Shown here piece after piece: positions 36,111-46,275 of a stretch of DNA of 49,527 nt. Source of the stretch: Bacillota bacterium (lineage in GTDB: Bacteria > Bacillota > Dehalobacteriia > UBA4068 > UBA4997). Each line of letters starts with the position of its first letter. The stretch's first letter is position 1. Below the pieces are notes generated by a model. It worked only from the letters and a program-made list of their open reading frames with translations, did no database searches and was not told where the DNA came from. Position numbers and translations under genes: made by a program. The stretch lies in NCBI GenBank assembly GCA_021771915.1, contig JAETNY010000004.1, forward strand, positions 144,945 to 194,471, given 5' to 3'.

Positions 36111-36923
36111 ATGCTGACTAAATGTATGGAAAATGTACGCACAACAACACCATTAATTCATGCAATTACCAACTATGTAACAGTAAATGATTGTGCTAAC
36201 GCCCTTTTAGCTTGTGGCGCTTCGCCTATTATGGCCGACGACCAGGCAGAAGTGGAAGAAATTACAGCCTTATGCGCCGCCACTGTTATTAATATTGGCA
36301 CATTAAATCAACGTACTATCTCGGCAATGCAGCTGGCGGCAGCCAAAGCTAACCAGCTAAACCATTGCCTGGTTCTAGACCCGGTTGGCGTTGGCGCTTC
36401 CCGACTGCGTACACAAACAGCTCAACAGCTGCTGGCAAACAATCATTTTACAGCAATTCGCGGTAATGTTTCAGAAATAAAAAGTTTGGCTTTAGGTACA
36501 GGCAGCACTCAAGGTGTTGACGCCAACATTGCAGATGCAATTACAGAAACCAATTTGCCGGAAGCCATTAATTTTATTCGTGCTTTCAGCAAACGCACTG
36601 GCGCTATTATCATAGTAAGTGGCGCTTGGGATATTGTTTCTGACGCCGAAAACAGTTATATCATCAAAAATGGCAATCCACTTATGAGTAAAATCACTGG
36701 CAGCGGTTGTATGTCAACCTGTATAATTGCCGCCTATTTGGCGGCTAATCCACAAAACATGCTGCAAGCAACTATTACCGCCGTTAGTTTAATGGGTTTG
36801 GCTGGTGAAAAAGCAGCTGCCATCAGTTCAGGTACTGGCAGTTTACGCAATAATATTTTAGATGGTTTGAGTTCTATAGACACTGAACAGCTGAAGGTTG
36901 GTGCTCAAATTGACAAATTCTAA
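36111..36923 (+). CDS. thiM: Hydroxyethylthiazole kinase
   Basis: A 270-residue ribokinase-fold enzyme that phosphorylates 4-methyl-5-(2-hydroxyethyl)thiazole for thiamine salvage. The start TTPLIHAITNYVTVNDCANALLACGASPIMADD is the family hallmark. The catalytic Cys/Gly loop is MSKITGSGCMSTCIIAAYLA, and the ATP-site region contains LDPVGVGASRLR. AAGGAGG precedes ATG 36111. It overlaps thiE by about 14 bases, depending on the thiE start. It follows the ABC importer closely, so it probably lies under the Trp T-box; no separate thiamine (TPP) riboswitch is visible. Confidence 0.95.
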   Translation: MLTKCMENVRTTTPLIHAITNYVTVNDCANALLACGASPIMADDQAEVEEITALCAATVINIGTLNQRTISAMQLAAAKANQLNHCLVLDPVGVGASRLRTQTAQQLLANNHFTAIRGNVSEIKSLALGTGSTQGVDANIADAITETNLPEAINFIRAFSKRTGAIIIVSGAWDIVSDAENSYIIKNGNPLMSKITGSGCMSTCIIAAYLAANPQNMLQATITAVSLMGLAGEKAAAISSGTGSLRNNILDGLSSIDTEQLKVGAQIDKF

Positions 36924-37548
36924 ACTTAAACAACAACTGCGTCTATATGCTGTTACAGATAATAGATGGACTGGCCGACAAACTTTAATGCAACAGATTG
37001 AAGCAGCGCTTCAGGGTGGTATAACCATGTTACAGCTGCGCGAAAAGCAAATGAACTCGTTAGACTTTCTGGCTGAAGCCAAGCTTGTCAAAAATTTATC
37101 TGATATATATAATGTACCCCTGATAATTAATGATAATTTAGATGTGGCATGCCAAAGTGACGCAGCTGGTTTACATATCGGCCAAGATGACGGCTCAATC
37201 GCAGTTGCACGCCAAAAGTTGGGTGATAATAAAATTTTAGGTGTTTCCGCCCAAACAGTTGAACAGGCACAAGCAGCTGAAGCTGCCGGCGCCGATTATT
37301 TGGGAGTTGGTGCAATCTTTACAACCAATACCAAAGATGATGCCCTGACACTTAATCTGGAAACACTTAAAGCAATCTGTCAGGCAGTTAAAATACCTGT
37401 TGTTGCTATTGGCGGCATTACTGCACAAAATATTCATATTCTGTTAGACTCCGGCATTGTAGGGGTTGCCGTTGTTTCAGCTATTTTTGCCCAGGCTGAT
37501 ATAACCACTGCCTGCCAAACTCTTTTGCATATATTGGAAAAAATATGA
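36910..37548 (+). CDS. thiE: Thiamine-phosphate synthase
   Basis: A 212-residue TIM-barrel enzyme that joins hydroxyethylthiazole phosphate and HMP pyrophosphate into thiamine phosphate. Motifs: LREKQMNSLDFL, PLIINDNLDVA, GLHIGQDDGS, LGVSAQTVEQ, YLGVGAIFTTNTKDDA and PVVAIGGITAQN. It overlaps the 3' end of thiM. Start codons TTG 36910 (giving MTNSKLKQQ), GTG 36901 and TTG 36898 are all possible. GAAGG (36893-36897) best suits the 36910 start, with a long spacing, so this end is uncertain. A terminator follows. Confidence 0.93.
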   Translation: MTNSKLKQQLRLYAVTDNRWTGRQTLMQQIEAALQGGITMLQLREKQMNSLDFLAEAKLVKNLSDIYNVPLIINDNLDVACQSDAAGLHIGQDDGSIAVARQKLGDNKILGVSAQTVEQAQAAEAAGADYLGVGAIFTTNTKDDALTLNLETLKAICQAVKIPVVAIGGITAQNIHILLDSGIVGVAVVSAIFAQADITTACQTLLHILEKI

Positions 37549-37567
37549 TTTACTAATTTATCCATAG

Positions 37568-37605
37568 CAAAAGCGCACCGCTCAATTGGAAGCAGTGCGC
37601 TTTTG
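37568..37605. terminator. Terminator after thiE (and copA end)
   Basis: Stem CAAAAGCGCAC (37568-37578) / GTGCGCTTTTG (37595-37605), with extra pairing around the loop, 19 bases past the thiE stop. It lies before the converging copA gene. Confidence 0.85.
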
Positions 37606-37672
37606 TTATGGTGTGAACCATTTTGACCTGTCGCACCCTTTGGTAATGACTGGCCAATTTAGTTAATAAAAA

Positions 37673-37879
37673 TTATTCAATATTAACAACTTCATATCCG
37701 GCATCTTCAACAGCCTGACGCAAAACGCTATCCTCAACAGCTTTAGCCAGCTGCACATTGGCTGTTTTGTTAGCCAAATCTACTATGGCCGTTACACCGT
37801 CAATTTGATTTAAAGCCTGCTCCACACGCCCTGAGCAATGACTGCAAGACATACCTTCAATATGCATAGTTTTTACCAT
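37673..37879 (-). CDS. copZ: Possible free CopZ-like copper chaperone from internal start in copA
   Basis: A 68-residue HMA protein in the same frame as the end of copA, starting at ATG 37879. It is preceded by GGAGGTG (37891-37885), giving GGAGG then 7 bases to ATG, an ideal bacterial ribosome binding site. The product [20 protein letters not shown] has the Cu(I)-binding CSHC and the length of known CopZ (about 69). Inside a continuous ORF such a site is not needed unless it is used. Separate translation would give a soluble chaperone besides the fused form. This is inference; only the site is seen. Confidence 0.5.
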   Translation of the reverse strand: MVKTMHIEGMSCSHCSGRVEQALNQIDGVTAIVDLANKTANVQLAKAVEDSVLRQAVEDAGYEVVNIE

Positions 37880-40222
37880 TTTTTCACCTCCAATCAATGC
37901 ATGAACACCTATTTGTACATTTACAGCATTAGCTGGTAAAATATCAGCTTTAGTTTTCGTATGCTCTGTAAAACCTGGCTTAAAATTGCGCAGGCGCAGT
38001 GCATTTGTTACCACACACAAAGAACTGCAACTCATAGCCGCTGCCGCAAACATAGGATTGAGTTTCCAGCCCAAAACCGAAATGAAAACGCCGGCCGCCA
38101 AAGGAATACCAATACAATTATAAATAAATGCCCAGAAAAGATTTTCTTTAATATTAAGCACTACCCTCTTGCTTAACTGAAAAGCTGTTACAACATCAAG
38201 CAAAGAATTTTTCATCAAAACAACATCAGCTGCTTCAATCGCAATATCACTGCCTGCACCAATCGCAATACCAACATCAGCCGCCGCCAAAGCCGGAGCA
38301 TCATTAATACCATCGCCCACCATTGCTACTCTGGCCGAATGGCTTTGCAGCTGCCGCACAGCCAATTCCTTTTCTGCCGGCAAAACCTCTGCAATTACTT
38401 CTTTAATACCCACCTGTCTGGCAATTGATTTTGCGGTAATAGCATTATCACCAGTTAATAAGCAAACATCTACACCAAGCTTATTCTGTAATTCCCAAAT
38501 AGCCTGCTGACTTTGCGGTTTTACTACGTCAGCCACTGTCAAAATGCCCAAAAGCTGACCGGCACTGCCAAAATATAAATTAGTTTTACCCAAAGCGGCC
38601 AGGTTATCTACAGTTTGCTGCCAATCACCAAGAGAAATATTTTGTTCCTGCAACATATGATAATTACCTACAAAATAAGTCTGGCCTGCAATTTCACCAA
38701 TTATACCGCCGCCAGGTACCGCTCGATAATTATCAACTGACTGAAACTCAATCTGTCTGGCAACACATTCGGTAACGATTGCATAAGCCAAAGGGTGTTC
38801 ACTTTGTTTTTCCAGAGAACCAGCTAACTGCAAAAGCTCAGTTTCCCCAATGGCACAGGTTATAATATCTGTCACCACAGGTTTACCCTCGGTTACGGTG
38901 CCGGTTTTATCCAGCAAAATTTTATTTACATTTTGTAATGCTTCCAAAGACTCAGCTGATTTTAACAAAATACCATATTCTGCCCCTTTGCCTGTACCAA
39001 CCATAATAGCAGTTGGTGTGGCCAAACCCAAAGCACATGGACAGGAAATTACCAAAACGGCAATGCCGGTAGAAATAGCAAAGCCTAAACTGGCATCAAG
39101 CAACAACCAAATTATAGCTGTACACAAGGCAATAGAAATTACAACTGGCACAAACACACCAGCAATTTTATCAGCCAGTTTGGAAATATGCGCTTTAGAA
39201 GAATTTGCTTCTTCCACCAGATTAATTATTTGCGCTAAGGTTGTATCTCGACCTATTTTTTCGGCTTGCATTTTAAAATAACCAGCTCGGTTAATTGTAG
39301 CACCAATAACTTTAGAGCGAACGGTTTTCTCAACGGGTAAACTTTCACCAGTCAACATACTTTCATCAACTGAACCATGACCATCAATAATCACACCATC
39401 AACAGGAATAGCTGCACCAGCCTTTACAATCAAAATATCACCAATCTGCAAATCAGCAACCGGAACTTCCAACTCCTGACCATCTTTTTCCAACAAAGCA
39501 TTTTGCGGAGTCAGTTTCATCAGCTTTGTTATTGCGTCCGAAGTTTTATACTTTGAATGATTTTCCAGATATTTTCCCACTGTAACCAAGGTTAATATCA
39601 TTGCCGCGGACTCAAAATATAAATCCATTGCTAAATCCTGTAATAAAATCTGATTATCAGCTAAATAGGCCAAAACAATCTGCCCAATCACAAATAATCC
39701 ATACACCATTGCAGCACCGGAACCAATCCCAATCAATGAATCCATGTTAGGACTGCCATGTTGTAAAGCAGAAAAACCATTAGTAAAATATTTATAATTA
39801 AAGCAAATTACTGGTATAGTAAGTAACAATTCGATGATAGCCAAATACAGCGTGTTATGCAAAAAGCTGGGTAATGGCCAACCAAACATATGCCCCATAG
39901 CAATATAAAACAATGGCAGCGTAAACAAAAGAGAAAAAAGCAAACGCGATTTTGTTTTTTGCGCTTCAACACTATATTGATTTTTATTAACAAAATCATT
40001 CTCAGCCTGCAAAGCAGCAGCATACCCGGCCTTTTCAACTACCTGACAAATTTGCTCAGGATTGGTATTTTTAGTTTCATAAGTCACTGCCATGTTGTTT
40101 TGCAGCAAATTAACATTAACCGTCAAAACGCCATTTTGCGCCTTCACAGCTTTTTCAATATGAGCCGAGCAGGCAGAACAGGACATACCTAAAACATCAA
40201 ATTTTGCTTTTACAACTGACAT
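37673..40222 (-). CDS. copA: Copper-exporting P1B-ATPase CopA with C-terminal CopZ-like domain
   Basis: An 849-residue copper-pumping ATPase. The N-terminal HMA domain has [10 protein letters not shown] (C15, C18). Membrane helices follow, then the metal-site motif SCPCALG (C394, C396), the phosphorylation motif DKTGT (D438), the HP motif SEHPLA and GDGINDAPA. After the last membrane helix (about residue 745) comes a linker and a second HMA domain with [10 protein letters not shown] (residues 790-799) up to the end, the size of free CopZ. A C-terminal HMA on CopA is unusual. The internal start described separately could yield free CopZ. SD for ATG 40222 is GAAAGGAC on the minus strand. It should expel cytosolic Cu(I). 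Confidence 0.95.
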   Translation of the reverse strand: MSVVKAKFDVLGMSCSACSAHIEKAVKAQNGVLTVNVNLLQNNMAVTYETKNTNPEQICQVVEKAGYAAALQAENDFVNKNQYSVEAQKTKSRLLFSLLFTLPLFYIAMGHMFGWPLPSFLHNTLYLAIIELLLTIPVICFNYKYFTNGFSALQHGSPNMDSLIGIGSGAAMVYGLFVIGQIVLAYLADNQILLQDLAMDLYFESAAMILTLVTVGKYLENHSKYKTSDAITKLMKLTPQNALLEKDGQELEVPVADLQIGDILIVKAGAAIPVDGVIIDGHGSVDESMLTGESLPVEKTVRSKVIGATINRAGYFKMQAEKIGRDTTLAQIINLVEEANSSKAHISKLADKIAGVFVPVVISIALCTAIIWLLLDASLGFAISTGIAVLVISCPCALGLATPTAIMVGTGKGAEYGILLKSAESLEALQNVNKILLDKTGTVTEGKPVVTDIITCAIGETELLQLAGSLEKQSEHPLAYAIVTECVARQIEFQSVDNYRAVPGGGIIGEIAGQTYFVGNYHMLQEQNISLGDWQQTVDNLAALGKTNLYFGSAGQLLGILTVADVVKPQSQQAIWELQNKLGVDVCLLTGDNAITAKSIARQVGIKEVIAEVLPAEKELAVRQLQSHSARVAMVGDGINDAPALAAADVGIAIGAGSDIAIEAADVVLMKNSLLDVVTAFQLSKRVVLNIKENLFWAFIYNCIGIPLAAGVFISVLGWKLNPMFAAAAMSCSSLCVVTNALRLRNFKPGFTEHTKTKADILPANAVNVQIGVHALIGGEKMVKTMHIEGMSCSHCSGRVEQALNQIDGVTAIVDLANKTANVQLAKAVEDSVLRQAVEDAGYEVVNIE

Positions 40223-40272
40223 ATTATTTGTCCTTTCTAAAATAACTCAATTATTAATATGTTACTTTTGCC

Positions 40273-40366
40273 TAAACTTATGCAGTTTAAGACATTTATC
40301 AACATATCATATGAGTTCTCATTCATTTGTTGGTAATATCATACACTTTTCCTAGGTATTTGTCAA
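40273..40366 (-). promoter_or_regulatory. copA promoter with nearby inverted repeats
   Basis: Minus strand: TTGACA (40366-40361), a 17-base spacer, TATGAT (40343-40338). Two inverted repeats lie at or past the start point: ATGAG-TT-CTCAT (40311-40322) and TAAACT-TATGC-AGTTTA (40273-40289). Either could be an operator for a copper regulator. No csoR or copY gene is in the window. Confidence 0.55.
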
Positions 40367-40481
40367 TAGATATTGGAAAAATTTTACAGGCAATATCAAA
40401 GCATATATTGATATTATTAAGATTAAATGATATAATAAATAAACACAAACAGGCTAATTATTTTGAAGGAGTAAAACATAA

Positions 40482-40853
40482 ATGAAAAAAATAAGTCTAA
40501 TTTTTATATTAATGTTAATGTTTATTGTTTCTGGTTGCAGTAATTCAGATAATAATGTTAAACATCAAGCAAGCAATTTAATTATTACAAATTATTCAAC
40601 CTATGAAATTTCTACCATAACTATAAGCCATTCAGACAAAGTTGTTGCGGTATCAACAGAACCGATTAAGGATACGCAATTATGCTATTTTAACTTAGAA
40701 AAAAATGACGAATATGAGTACAATATCTCCTTTGTAGACAACAACAATGAAGAACATTCTCAAGAATTTAAAGATGACTTTACCGGCGAGAACCCAATTT
40801 TAATCGCTATAAAGTATGAAAATGAACAATGGCTAATTGATTATGACAACTAA
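40482..40853 (+). CDS. Small lipoprotein of unknown function
   Basis: A 123-residue protein. The signal peptide MKKISLIFILMLMFIVSGC has lipobox VSGC (Cys 19). The mature part is Asn/Asp/Glu-rich and strand-forming (ASNLIITNYSTYEISTITIS, YNISFVDNNNEE), with no cysteine. I do not recognise a family. Its strong AT bias sets it apart from its neighbours and may hint at recent gain. GAAGGAG precedes ATG 40482. It is a single gene, ended by a hairpin. Confidence 0.65.
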   Translation: MKKISLIFILMLMFIVSGCSNSDNNVKHQASNLIITNYSTYEISTITISHSDKVVAVSTEPIKDTQLCYFNLEKNDEYEYNISFVDNNNEEHSQEFKDDFTGENPILIAIKYENEQWLIDYDN

Positions 40854-40870
40854 ACTAGCACATAAAATAA

Positions 40871-40900
40871 AAAATCCTGGTAAAATATATCCAGGATTTT
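40871..40900. terminator. Bidirectional terminator between lipoprotein and meaB
   Basis: A perfect 10-bp stem AAAATCCTGG (40871-40880) / CCAGGATTTT (40891-40900) with a 10-base loop and T-run on both sides (as read on each strand). Confidence 0.85.
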
Positions 40901-40908
40901 TTATTTTT

Positions 40909-42045
40909 TTATTCAACAGGTTTTTTCAGTTCAAATTCAATCTTATCAATAAGCTTTTGTGCAGCCATGGTTGCCGAAATCTGGTCAGCTCGGATAAGCT
41001 TTTCAGTTTCGTTCATTGCCTCAATCACATTAAGATTATTAAATACCAGATTATGAACATGTTCTTCAGTCATATGGTTAACCCATTCAAGGGTCTGGTC
41101 TTTGCGACGTTTTTCCAAACGACCAGAATCAACCATCATCTTATTGAACTCCTCAATAACCTGCCACATTTCCATAACGCCCTCGCCTGTATAAGCAGAA
41201 CAAGTATAAGCTTTAGTAACCCAGCCTTCTGTTGCCGGGCGCAAATAATGTAAAAACTGTTAATAATCAGCACGAGCCACAAGAGACTTAGGTTTGTTAT
41301 CACCATCAGCTTTGTTTACCAGAATAGCGTCAGCAATTTCCATAATGCCTTTTTTAATGCCCTGCAAATCATCACCGGCACCAGTCAAAGCCACCATCAA
41401 GAAGAAATCAACCATTGAACGAACAGTGGTTTCACTCTGCCCTACACCAACAGTTTCTACAAGAATTGTATCATAACCAAACGCCTCGCAAAGCAACATT
41501 GTTTCACGACTTTTTCTGGTTACACCACCCAATGTACCGCCGGAAGGAGATGGACGAATAAAAGCATTCGGCTGTTTAGATAAGGTTTCCATTCTGGTCT
41601 TATCACCCAAAATACTACCTTTAGTTATAGAACTACTGGGGTCAACTGCCAAAACAGCAACATTTTTGCCTTGTTCACACAATCTGGAACCTAAAGCTTC
41701 AATAAAGGTACTTTTGCCGGCGCCTGGCACACCTGTGATGCCAACACGGATAGATTTACCCGTGTACGGAAGAATGCCCTTAATAATTTCCTGACCAATT
41801 TCAAAATGCTTGGGAGCATTACTTTCAATAATCGTAATTGCCTTAGAAAGCAACATACGGTTCTTGTTAATAATACCATCAATAAGTTCTTCAGCCGTAT
41901 AATTTTTAGGTTTATGAATAGGTGCTTTAGGTTTGGCATCCTTAGCATTTACGCCAGTCATAACAAAGCCGGGATATTGCTCTTTTGAGCCACCCTCAGG
42001 AATCCACTCTGGTTTGTAGACATCATAGTTGTTTTCATTAGCCAT
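40909..42045 (-). pseudogene. meaB: meaB (ArgK-type GTPase), interrupted by in-frame TAA
   Basis: MeaB is a G3E GTPase that loads and protects methylmalonyl-CoA mutase. ATG 42045 follows AAGGAGGGTA. The P-loop is GVPGAGKST (105-113). [32 protein letters not shown] and VNKADGDN are all intact. At codon 262 (41262-41260) a TAA stop follows LVARADY. The same frame then continues without shift as QFLHYL and RPATEGWVTKAYTCSAYTGEG through the C-terminal dimerisation helices to 40909. So there is no indel, only a nonsense codon, perhaps from CAA or another sense codon. The first 261 residues contain the GTPase core; the lost 116 include the dimerisation arm. A sequencing or assembly error or readthrough is possible. 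Confidence 0.85.
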
Positions 42046-42160
42046 ATAAGTACCCTCCTTTATTTTTATATTTATACCAGAACAGGATTGAGCAAAGCCC
42101 AATCCTATCCCAGTATAGTTAAGAGAATTTAGTAAAACTAATCAGCTGATAAAACTAAAA

Positions 42161-44296
42161 TTAGCCATCCAATCTCTCATTCAATTTAATCAAAATCTCT
42201 CTAGCGCAAGCCGGAATCTCAGAGCCAGGGCCAAAGATAGCAGCAGCACCAGCGTCATACAGGAACTGATAATCCTGAGCCGGGATAACGCCACCAGCAA
42301 TAACCATGATATCGCCACGGCCACGTTTCTCCAACTCTTCAATCAACTGCGGCAACAAAGTCTTGTGACCAGCAGCCAAAGAGGACATACCAACAACATG
42401 AACATCGTTGTCAACAGCGTCCTGAGCAGATTCAGCAGGAGTCTGGAACAAGGGACCCATGTCAACGTCAAAGCCCATATCTGCGTAAGCAGTAGCAACA
42501 ACTTTGGCACCACGGTCATGGCCGTCCTGACCCATCTTAGCGATGAAGATACGAGGACGACGGCCATGTTTCTTCTCGAACTCATCAGCCATTTCCTGAA
42601 CTTCTTTGATAACGTCAGCGTCGCTGTATTCAGAGCTATATACACCAGAAATAGTGCGGATAATAGCTTTATGACGACCGCAAACTTTCTCAACAGCGTC
42701 AGAAATTTCGCCTAAAGAAGCACGTACACGTGCAGCATTCAGAGCCAACTCCAGCAGGTTGCCTTCGCCAGTTTCCATAGAATTGGTGATAGCTTCCAAA
42801 GCCTGGTCAACATCAGCCTGGTTGCGGTTAGCACGCAGTTTTTCCAAACGAGCAATCTGAGCAGCACGTACTGCGCTGTTATCAACGTCCAGAACATCCA
42901 ACGGATCCTCATGGTCCAGTTTGTATTCGTTCAAACCAATAATCTTTTCATTGCCGGAGTCGATACGAGCCTGACGGCGAGCAGCGGCTTCTTCAATTCT
43001 CATCTTCGGCAGACCAGTTTCGATAGCTTTTGCCATGCCACCCAACTCCTCAACTTCCTGAATATGAGCCCAACCACGACGAATCAACTGCTGAGTCAAA
43101 GCTTCTACATAGTAGGAGCCGCCCCACGGATCGATAACTTTGCAAACTTTAGTTTCGTCCTGAATGTACAGCTGAGTGTTACGAGCAATACGAGCAGAGA
43201 AATCAGTCGGCAAAGCAATAGCTTCGTCCAAAGCATTGGTATGCAAGGACTGAGTATGACCCAAAGCAGCACCCATAGCTTCAACACAAGTACGAGCTAC
43301 GTTGTTGAAAGGATCCTGTTCGGTCAAAGACCAACCAGACGTCTGGCTATGAGTACGCAGAGCCAAAGACTTCGGATTTTTCGGGCCAAATGTGTTAACA
43401 ATCTTAGCCCACAAAGTACGAGCAGCACGCATTTTAGCTACTTCCATGAAGTAGTTCTTGCCAATCGCCCAGAAGAAAGACAGACGAGGAGCAAATGCGT
43501 CAACGGTCAAACCAGCATTAATACCAGTACGGATATAATCCCAGCCGTCAGCCAGAGTGTAAGCCATTTCAATATCGTTGGTAGCACCAGCTTCCTGCAT
43601 ATGATAGCCGGAAATTGAAATGCTGTTGAACTTAGGCATATTCTGGGAAGTGAAAGCGAAGATATCGCCAATAATTCTCATAGAAGGCGCCGGCGGATAA
43701 ATATAGGTGTTACGAACCATGAACTCTTTCAAAATATCATTCTGGATAGTACCAGCCAATACTTTCTGCGGAACACCCTGCTCCTCAGCAGCCAAGATAT
43801 AGAAAGCCAGAACAGGCAAAACAGCACCGTTCATGGTCATAGATACAGACATCTGATCCAACGGAATACCGGAGAACAGAATTTCCATATCCAAAATAGA
43901 GTCTACCGCTACGCCAGCTTTGCCAACGTCACCTACAACACGCTCGTTGTCGGAGTCATAACCGCGGTGAGTTGCCAAGTCAAATGCGATTGACAAACCT
44001 TTCTGACCAGCGGCCAAGTTACGACGATAGAAAGCGTTGGATTCCTCAGCAGTAGAGAAGCCAGCGTACTGACGAACTGTCCAAGGACGAACAACATACA
44101 TTGTGGGATAGGGGCCACGCAGGTTCGGAGCGATACCAGCCATAAATTCAATCTGGTTGCAGTCTGCGTAATCCTCTTTGGTGTACAAGGGTTTTACATC
44201 AATTTGTTCCATTGTGCGGTTGCACAATTCCTCAACAGTTTTGCCTGTCTGTGCTTCAATCTGCTTTTTCCAAGCATCATAACTTGCAGTGGACAT
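42161..44296 (-). CDS. mutB: Methylmalonyl-CoA mutase, large (catalytic) subunit
   Basis: A 711-residue adenosylcobalamin-dependent mutase that interconverts succinyl-CoA and (R)-methylmalonyl-CoA. The TIM-barrel part has [18 protein letters not shown] and [14 protein letters not shown]. The C-terminal B12 domain carries DGHDRG (D591, H593 as lower axial ligand), with [13 protein letters not shown] downstream. It is catalytically complete. ATG 44296 overlaps the mutA stop as TAATG, and AAAGGGGG lies upstream; the TTG at 44302 is less likely. It forms one operon with mutA and probably meaB. The gap of 115 bases before meaB holds no obvious terminator. Codons are highly biased, as for an abundant enzyme. 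Confidence 0.96.
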   Translation of the reverse strand: MSTASYDAWKKQIEAQTGKTVEELCNRTMEQIDVKPLYTKEDYADCNQIEFMAGIAPNLRGPYPTMYVVRPWTVRQYAGFSTAEESNAFYRRNLAAGQKGLSIAFDLATHRGYDSDNERVVGDVGKAGVAVDSILDMEILFSGIPLDQMSVSMTMNGAVLPVLAFYILAAEEQGVPQKVLAGTIQNDILKEFMVRNTYIYPPAPSMRIIGDIFAFTSQNMPKFNSISISGYHMQEAGATNDIEMAYTLADGWDYIRTGINAGLTVDAFAPRLSFFWAIGKNYFMEVAKMRAARTLWAKIVNTFGPKNPKSLALRTHSQTSGWSLTEQDPFNNVARTCVEAMGAALGHTQSLHTNALDEAIALPTDFSARIARNTQLYIQDETKVCKVIDPWGGSYYVEALTQQLIRRGWAHIQEVEELGGMAKAIETGLPKMRIEEAAARRQARIDSGNEKIIGLNEYKLDHEDPLDVLDVDNSAVRAAQIARLEKLRANRNQADVDQALEAITNSMETGEGNLLELALNAARVRASLGEISDAVEKVCGRHKAIIRTISGVYSSEYSDADVIKEVQEMADEFEKKHGRRPRIFIAKMGQDGHDRGAKVVATAYADMGFDVDMGPLFQTPAESAQDAVDNDVHVVGMSSLAAGHKTLLPQLIEELEKRGRGDIMVIAGGVIPAQDYQFLYDAGAAAIFGPGSEIPACAREILIKLNERLDG

Positions 44297-46275
44297 TAGC
44301 AAATCCCCCTTTCTTCTTGGATACCTTTCAAGATCTCATAGCAATTTGCGCCAACATGAACATACATGTCAACACCAGCAGCATCAAAAGCGTCTTTGTT
44401 CTCACCAGGAGCACCAGCCACAGCAACCTTCATTTCAGGTTTTGCAGCTTTGATAGCTTTAGCGATAGCAGGAACGATTTCCGGATATACATCGTCAGTG
44501 CCGCAGATAATAGCAACATCAGCGCCGGACTCAATAGCAGCTTTAGCAGCTTCATCAGCAGTCGGGAAACCATCATTGCCAATTACGTTGAAGTTAGCAA
44601 CTTCAAAGAAACCTCTGCTGAAATCTGCACGAGCTTTATGCTTCGGAATCGGGCCATAGTTGGTCAGGAATACCTTAACCTCTTTGCCCTCAGCAGCAGC
44701 TTTCTCAGTAGCCATACGCATAGCTTCAAACTGTTCAACCCAGCGATGTTTGCCTATAACCGGAGCGGTAACAGCCTCACCTTTGTTCAATGCAGCACGA
44801 GCATCAGCCAGAGCGGTCTTGCCAGCAGCTTCAGCAGCAGCTTTAGCAGCATTCTGAGCAGTCAAATCTTTCTCAATCAATTTCTCGATGGTGTTAGCAT
44901 ACATGTTGTTACCAACAGCAACGTCTTTTCTAACCTGCAAATTCTTAAAGCGTTCCTGCAGAACAGCCTCAACCGCAGCCTGAACCTTGCCAGCTTTAAC
45001 AGCCTCAACAATGCCCTCAGCAGTAACTTCTGCATACAAAGCTTTAACAGCATCAATAACCTGTGCAGTCAAAGTTTCTACATAGAAAGAACCGCCAGCC
45101 GGGTCGATAGTAGCAGTGATGTTAAATTCTTCTTTGAACAACAGCTGCTGATTGCGTGCAAAACGCAAAGACTGAGTATCAGCAGGCCCAATAGGTTCAT
45201 CGAAAGGAGCAATCTGCAAACCGTCGATACCGCCAACAACAGCAGAGAAAGCCTCAGTTGTGGTACGCAACAAGTTTACATAAGGATCATATACAGTCTT
45301 AGTGAAAGCAGAAGTACGAGCAAAGATATCAATCTTCTGAGATTCTTCATTGCCGCCCAACTCTTTAACAATCTGAGCCCACGCAACTTTAGCAGCACGC
45401 AGTCTTGCGATTTCCATAAAGAAGTTGGAGCCAATAGCAAATGTGAAACGAACCTGCTGCGCAGCAGTATCAACAGCAATGCCTCTTTCCTGCAAAGCTT
45501 TGATATAGTAAGCAGCAGTGGCAAAAGCGTAAGCAGTTTCCTGAACTGCACTTGCGCCGCCATTACCATACACAGTGCCGTCAATGTTTATAACTTTCAA
45601 ACCGGGAGTAGCAGCCTTAACGGTTTCAGCCATTTCATCCAACAGCTGTTCCAAAGAGCAAGGCAGTTTACCGTCAGTCAGCAGAGCAGCCAGTGGATCA
45701 GCGCCAACACAGCCAGTGGGCTGCAAGCCTGCTGCTTTGAACAAATCCAACAGGGGTTTGGCGGAAGCACCAGCAGCAACCTGCACAGGAACGGAAGCCA
45801 AATCAATGCCTGCGAATGCAGCTTTCAAATCCTCCGCATCCTGAATGGCCAAGCCGCAGCATTCATCAGCAGCTTTATAAGCAACGCCTTGTCTAGTAGC
45901 TTTTGCCAATTTAACAGTCAGGCCAGTGCAGCCTTTTTCCAGTTCAAATTTAGCAAGAGTATTGAACTCAGCCGGAGCAACCGCATCCAAACCTTGAGAA
46001 ATCTTCCAGGGATTGGTGAGATAACCTCCAACTTTGGTGCCTCTGAGGTAATCAGCAGTGCCAGGCATTGTTTGAGCCTGAGCATTATTTTCTACATCTG
46101 CCAGAGTGTAGATAGGCTGCAGAGTGATACCTTCATAGGTTTTGGTGTACATTTTTTTGTCGAAAGGCGCACCTTTTAAAGCAGCGATTGCAGCTTCTTT
46201 CCATTCTTCATAAGTAGGAATTTTGAATTCATCAAAAGAAACCGCAGGCAATGTTGTGTTTTTTTCGTTTTCCAT
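44296..46275 (-). CDS. mutA: Methylmalonyl-CoA mutase, small subunit
   Basis: A 659-residue non-catalytic partner of MutB. It has the mutase fold ([34 protein letters not shown]) and a degenerate C-terminal domain ([17 protein letters not shown]), where the DxHxxG cobalamin motif of the large subunit is missing. This is normal for the small subunit. An Ala/Lys-rich stretch ([21 protein letters not shown]) is a flexible helix. AAAGGAAG precedes ATG 46275. It is the first gene after a strong promoter and a leader of about 300 bases. A 655-codon antisense open frame opposite it is a by-product of codon bias. Confidence 0.95.
   Translation of the reverse strand: MENEKNTTLPAVSFDEFKIPTYEEWKEAAIAALKGAPFDKKMYTKTYEGITLQPIYTLADVENNAQAQTMPGTADYLRGTKVGGYLTNPWKISQGLDAVAPAEFNTLAKFELEKGCTGLTVKLAKATRQGVAYKAADECCGLAIQDAEDLKAAFAGIDLASVPVQVAAGASAKPLLDLFKAAGLQPTGCVGADPLAALLTDGKLPCSLEQLLDEMAETVKAATPGLKVINIDGTVYGNGGASAVQETAYAFATAAYYIKALQERGIAVDTAAQQVRFTFAIGSNFFMEIARLRAAKVAWAQIVKELGGNEESQKIDIFARTSAFTKTVYDPYVNLLRTTTEAFSAVVGGIDGLQIAPFDEPIGPADTQSLRFARNQQLLFKEEFNITATIDPAGGSFYVETLTAQVIDAVKALYAEVTAEGIVEAVKAGKVQAAVEAVLQERFKNLQVRKDVAVGNNMYANTIEKLIEKDLTAQNAAKAAAEAAGKTALADARAALNKGEAVTAPVIGKHRWVEQFEAMRMATEKAAAEGKEVKVFLTNYGPIPKHKARADFSRGFFEVANFNVIGNDGFPTADEAAKAAIESGADVAIICGTDDVYPEIVPAIAKAIKAAKPEMKVAVAGAPGENKDAFDAAGVDMYVHVGANCYEILKGIQEERGIC

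Noticed and set aside
41221-41280. Frameshift as the cause of the split meaB
   Set aside because: Reading the bases across the gap shows both parts in the same frame, separated by one TAA and five sense codons before the first possible restart (TTG), so it is a nonsense codon, not a shift.
42911-43618. 235-codon plus-strand open frame opposite mutB
   Set aside because: Antisense shadow; composition and lack of signals match the other codon-bias frames.
44212-46179. 655-codon open frame on the plus strand opposite mutA
   Set aside because: Its product is Ser/Asn/Phe-rich without any recognisable motif. It lies wholly opposite a certain gene and is explained by mutA codon bias.
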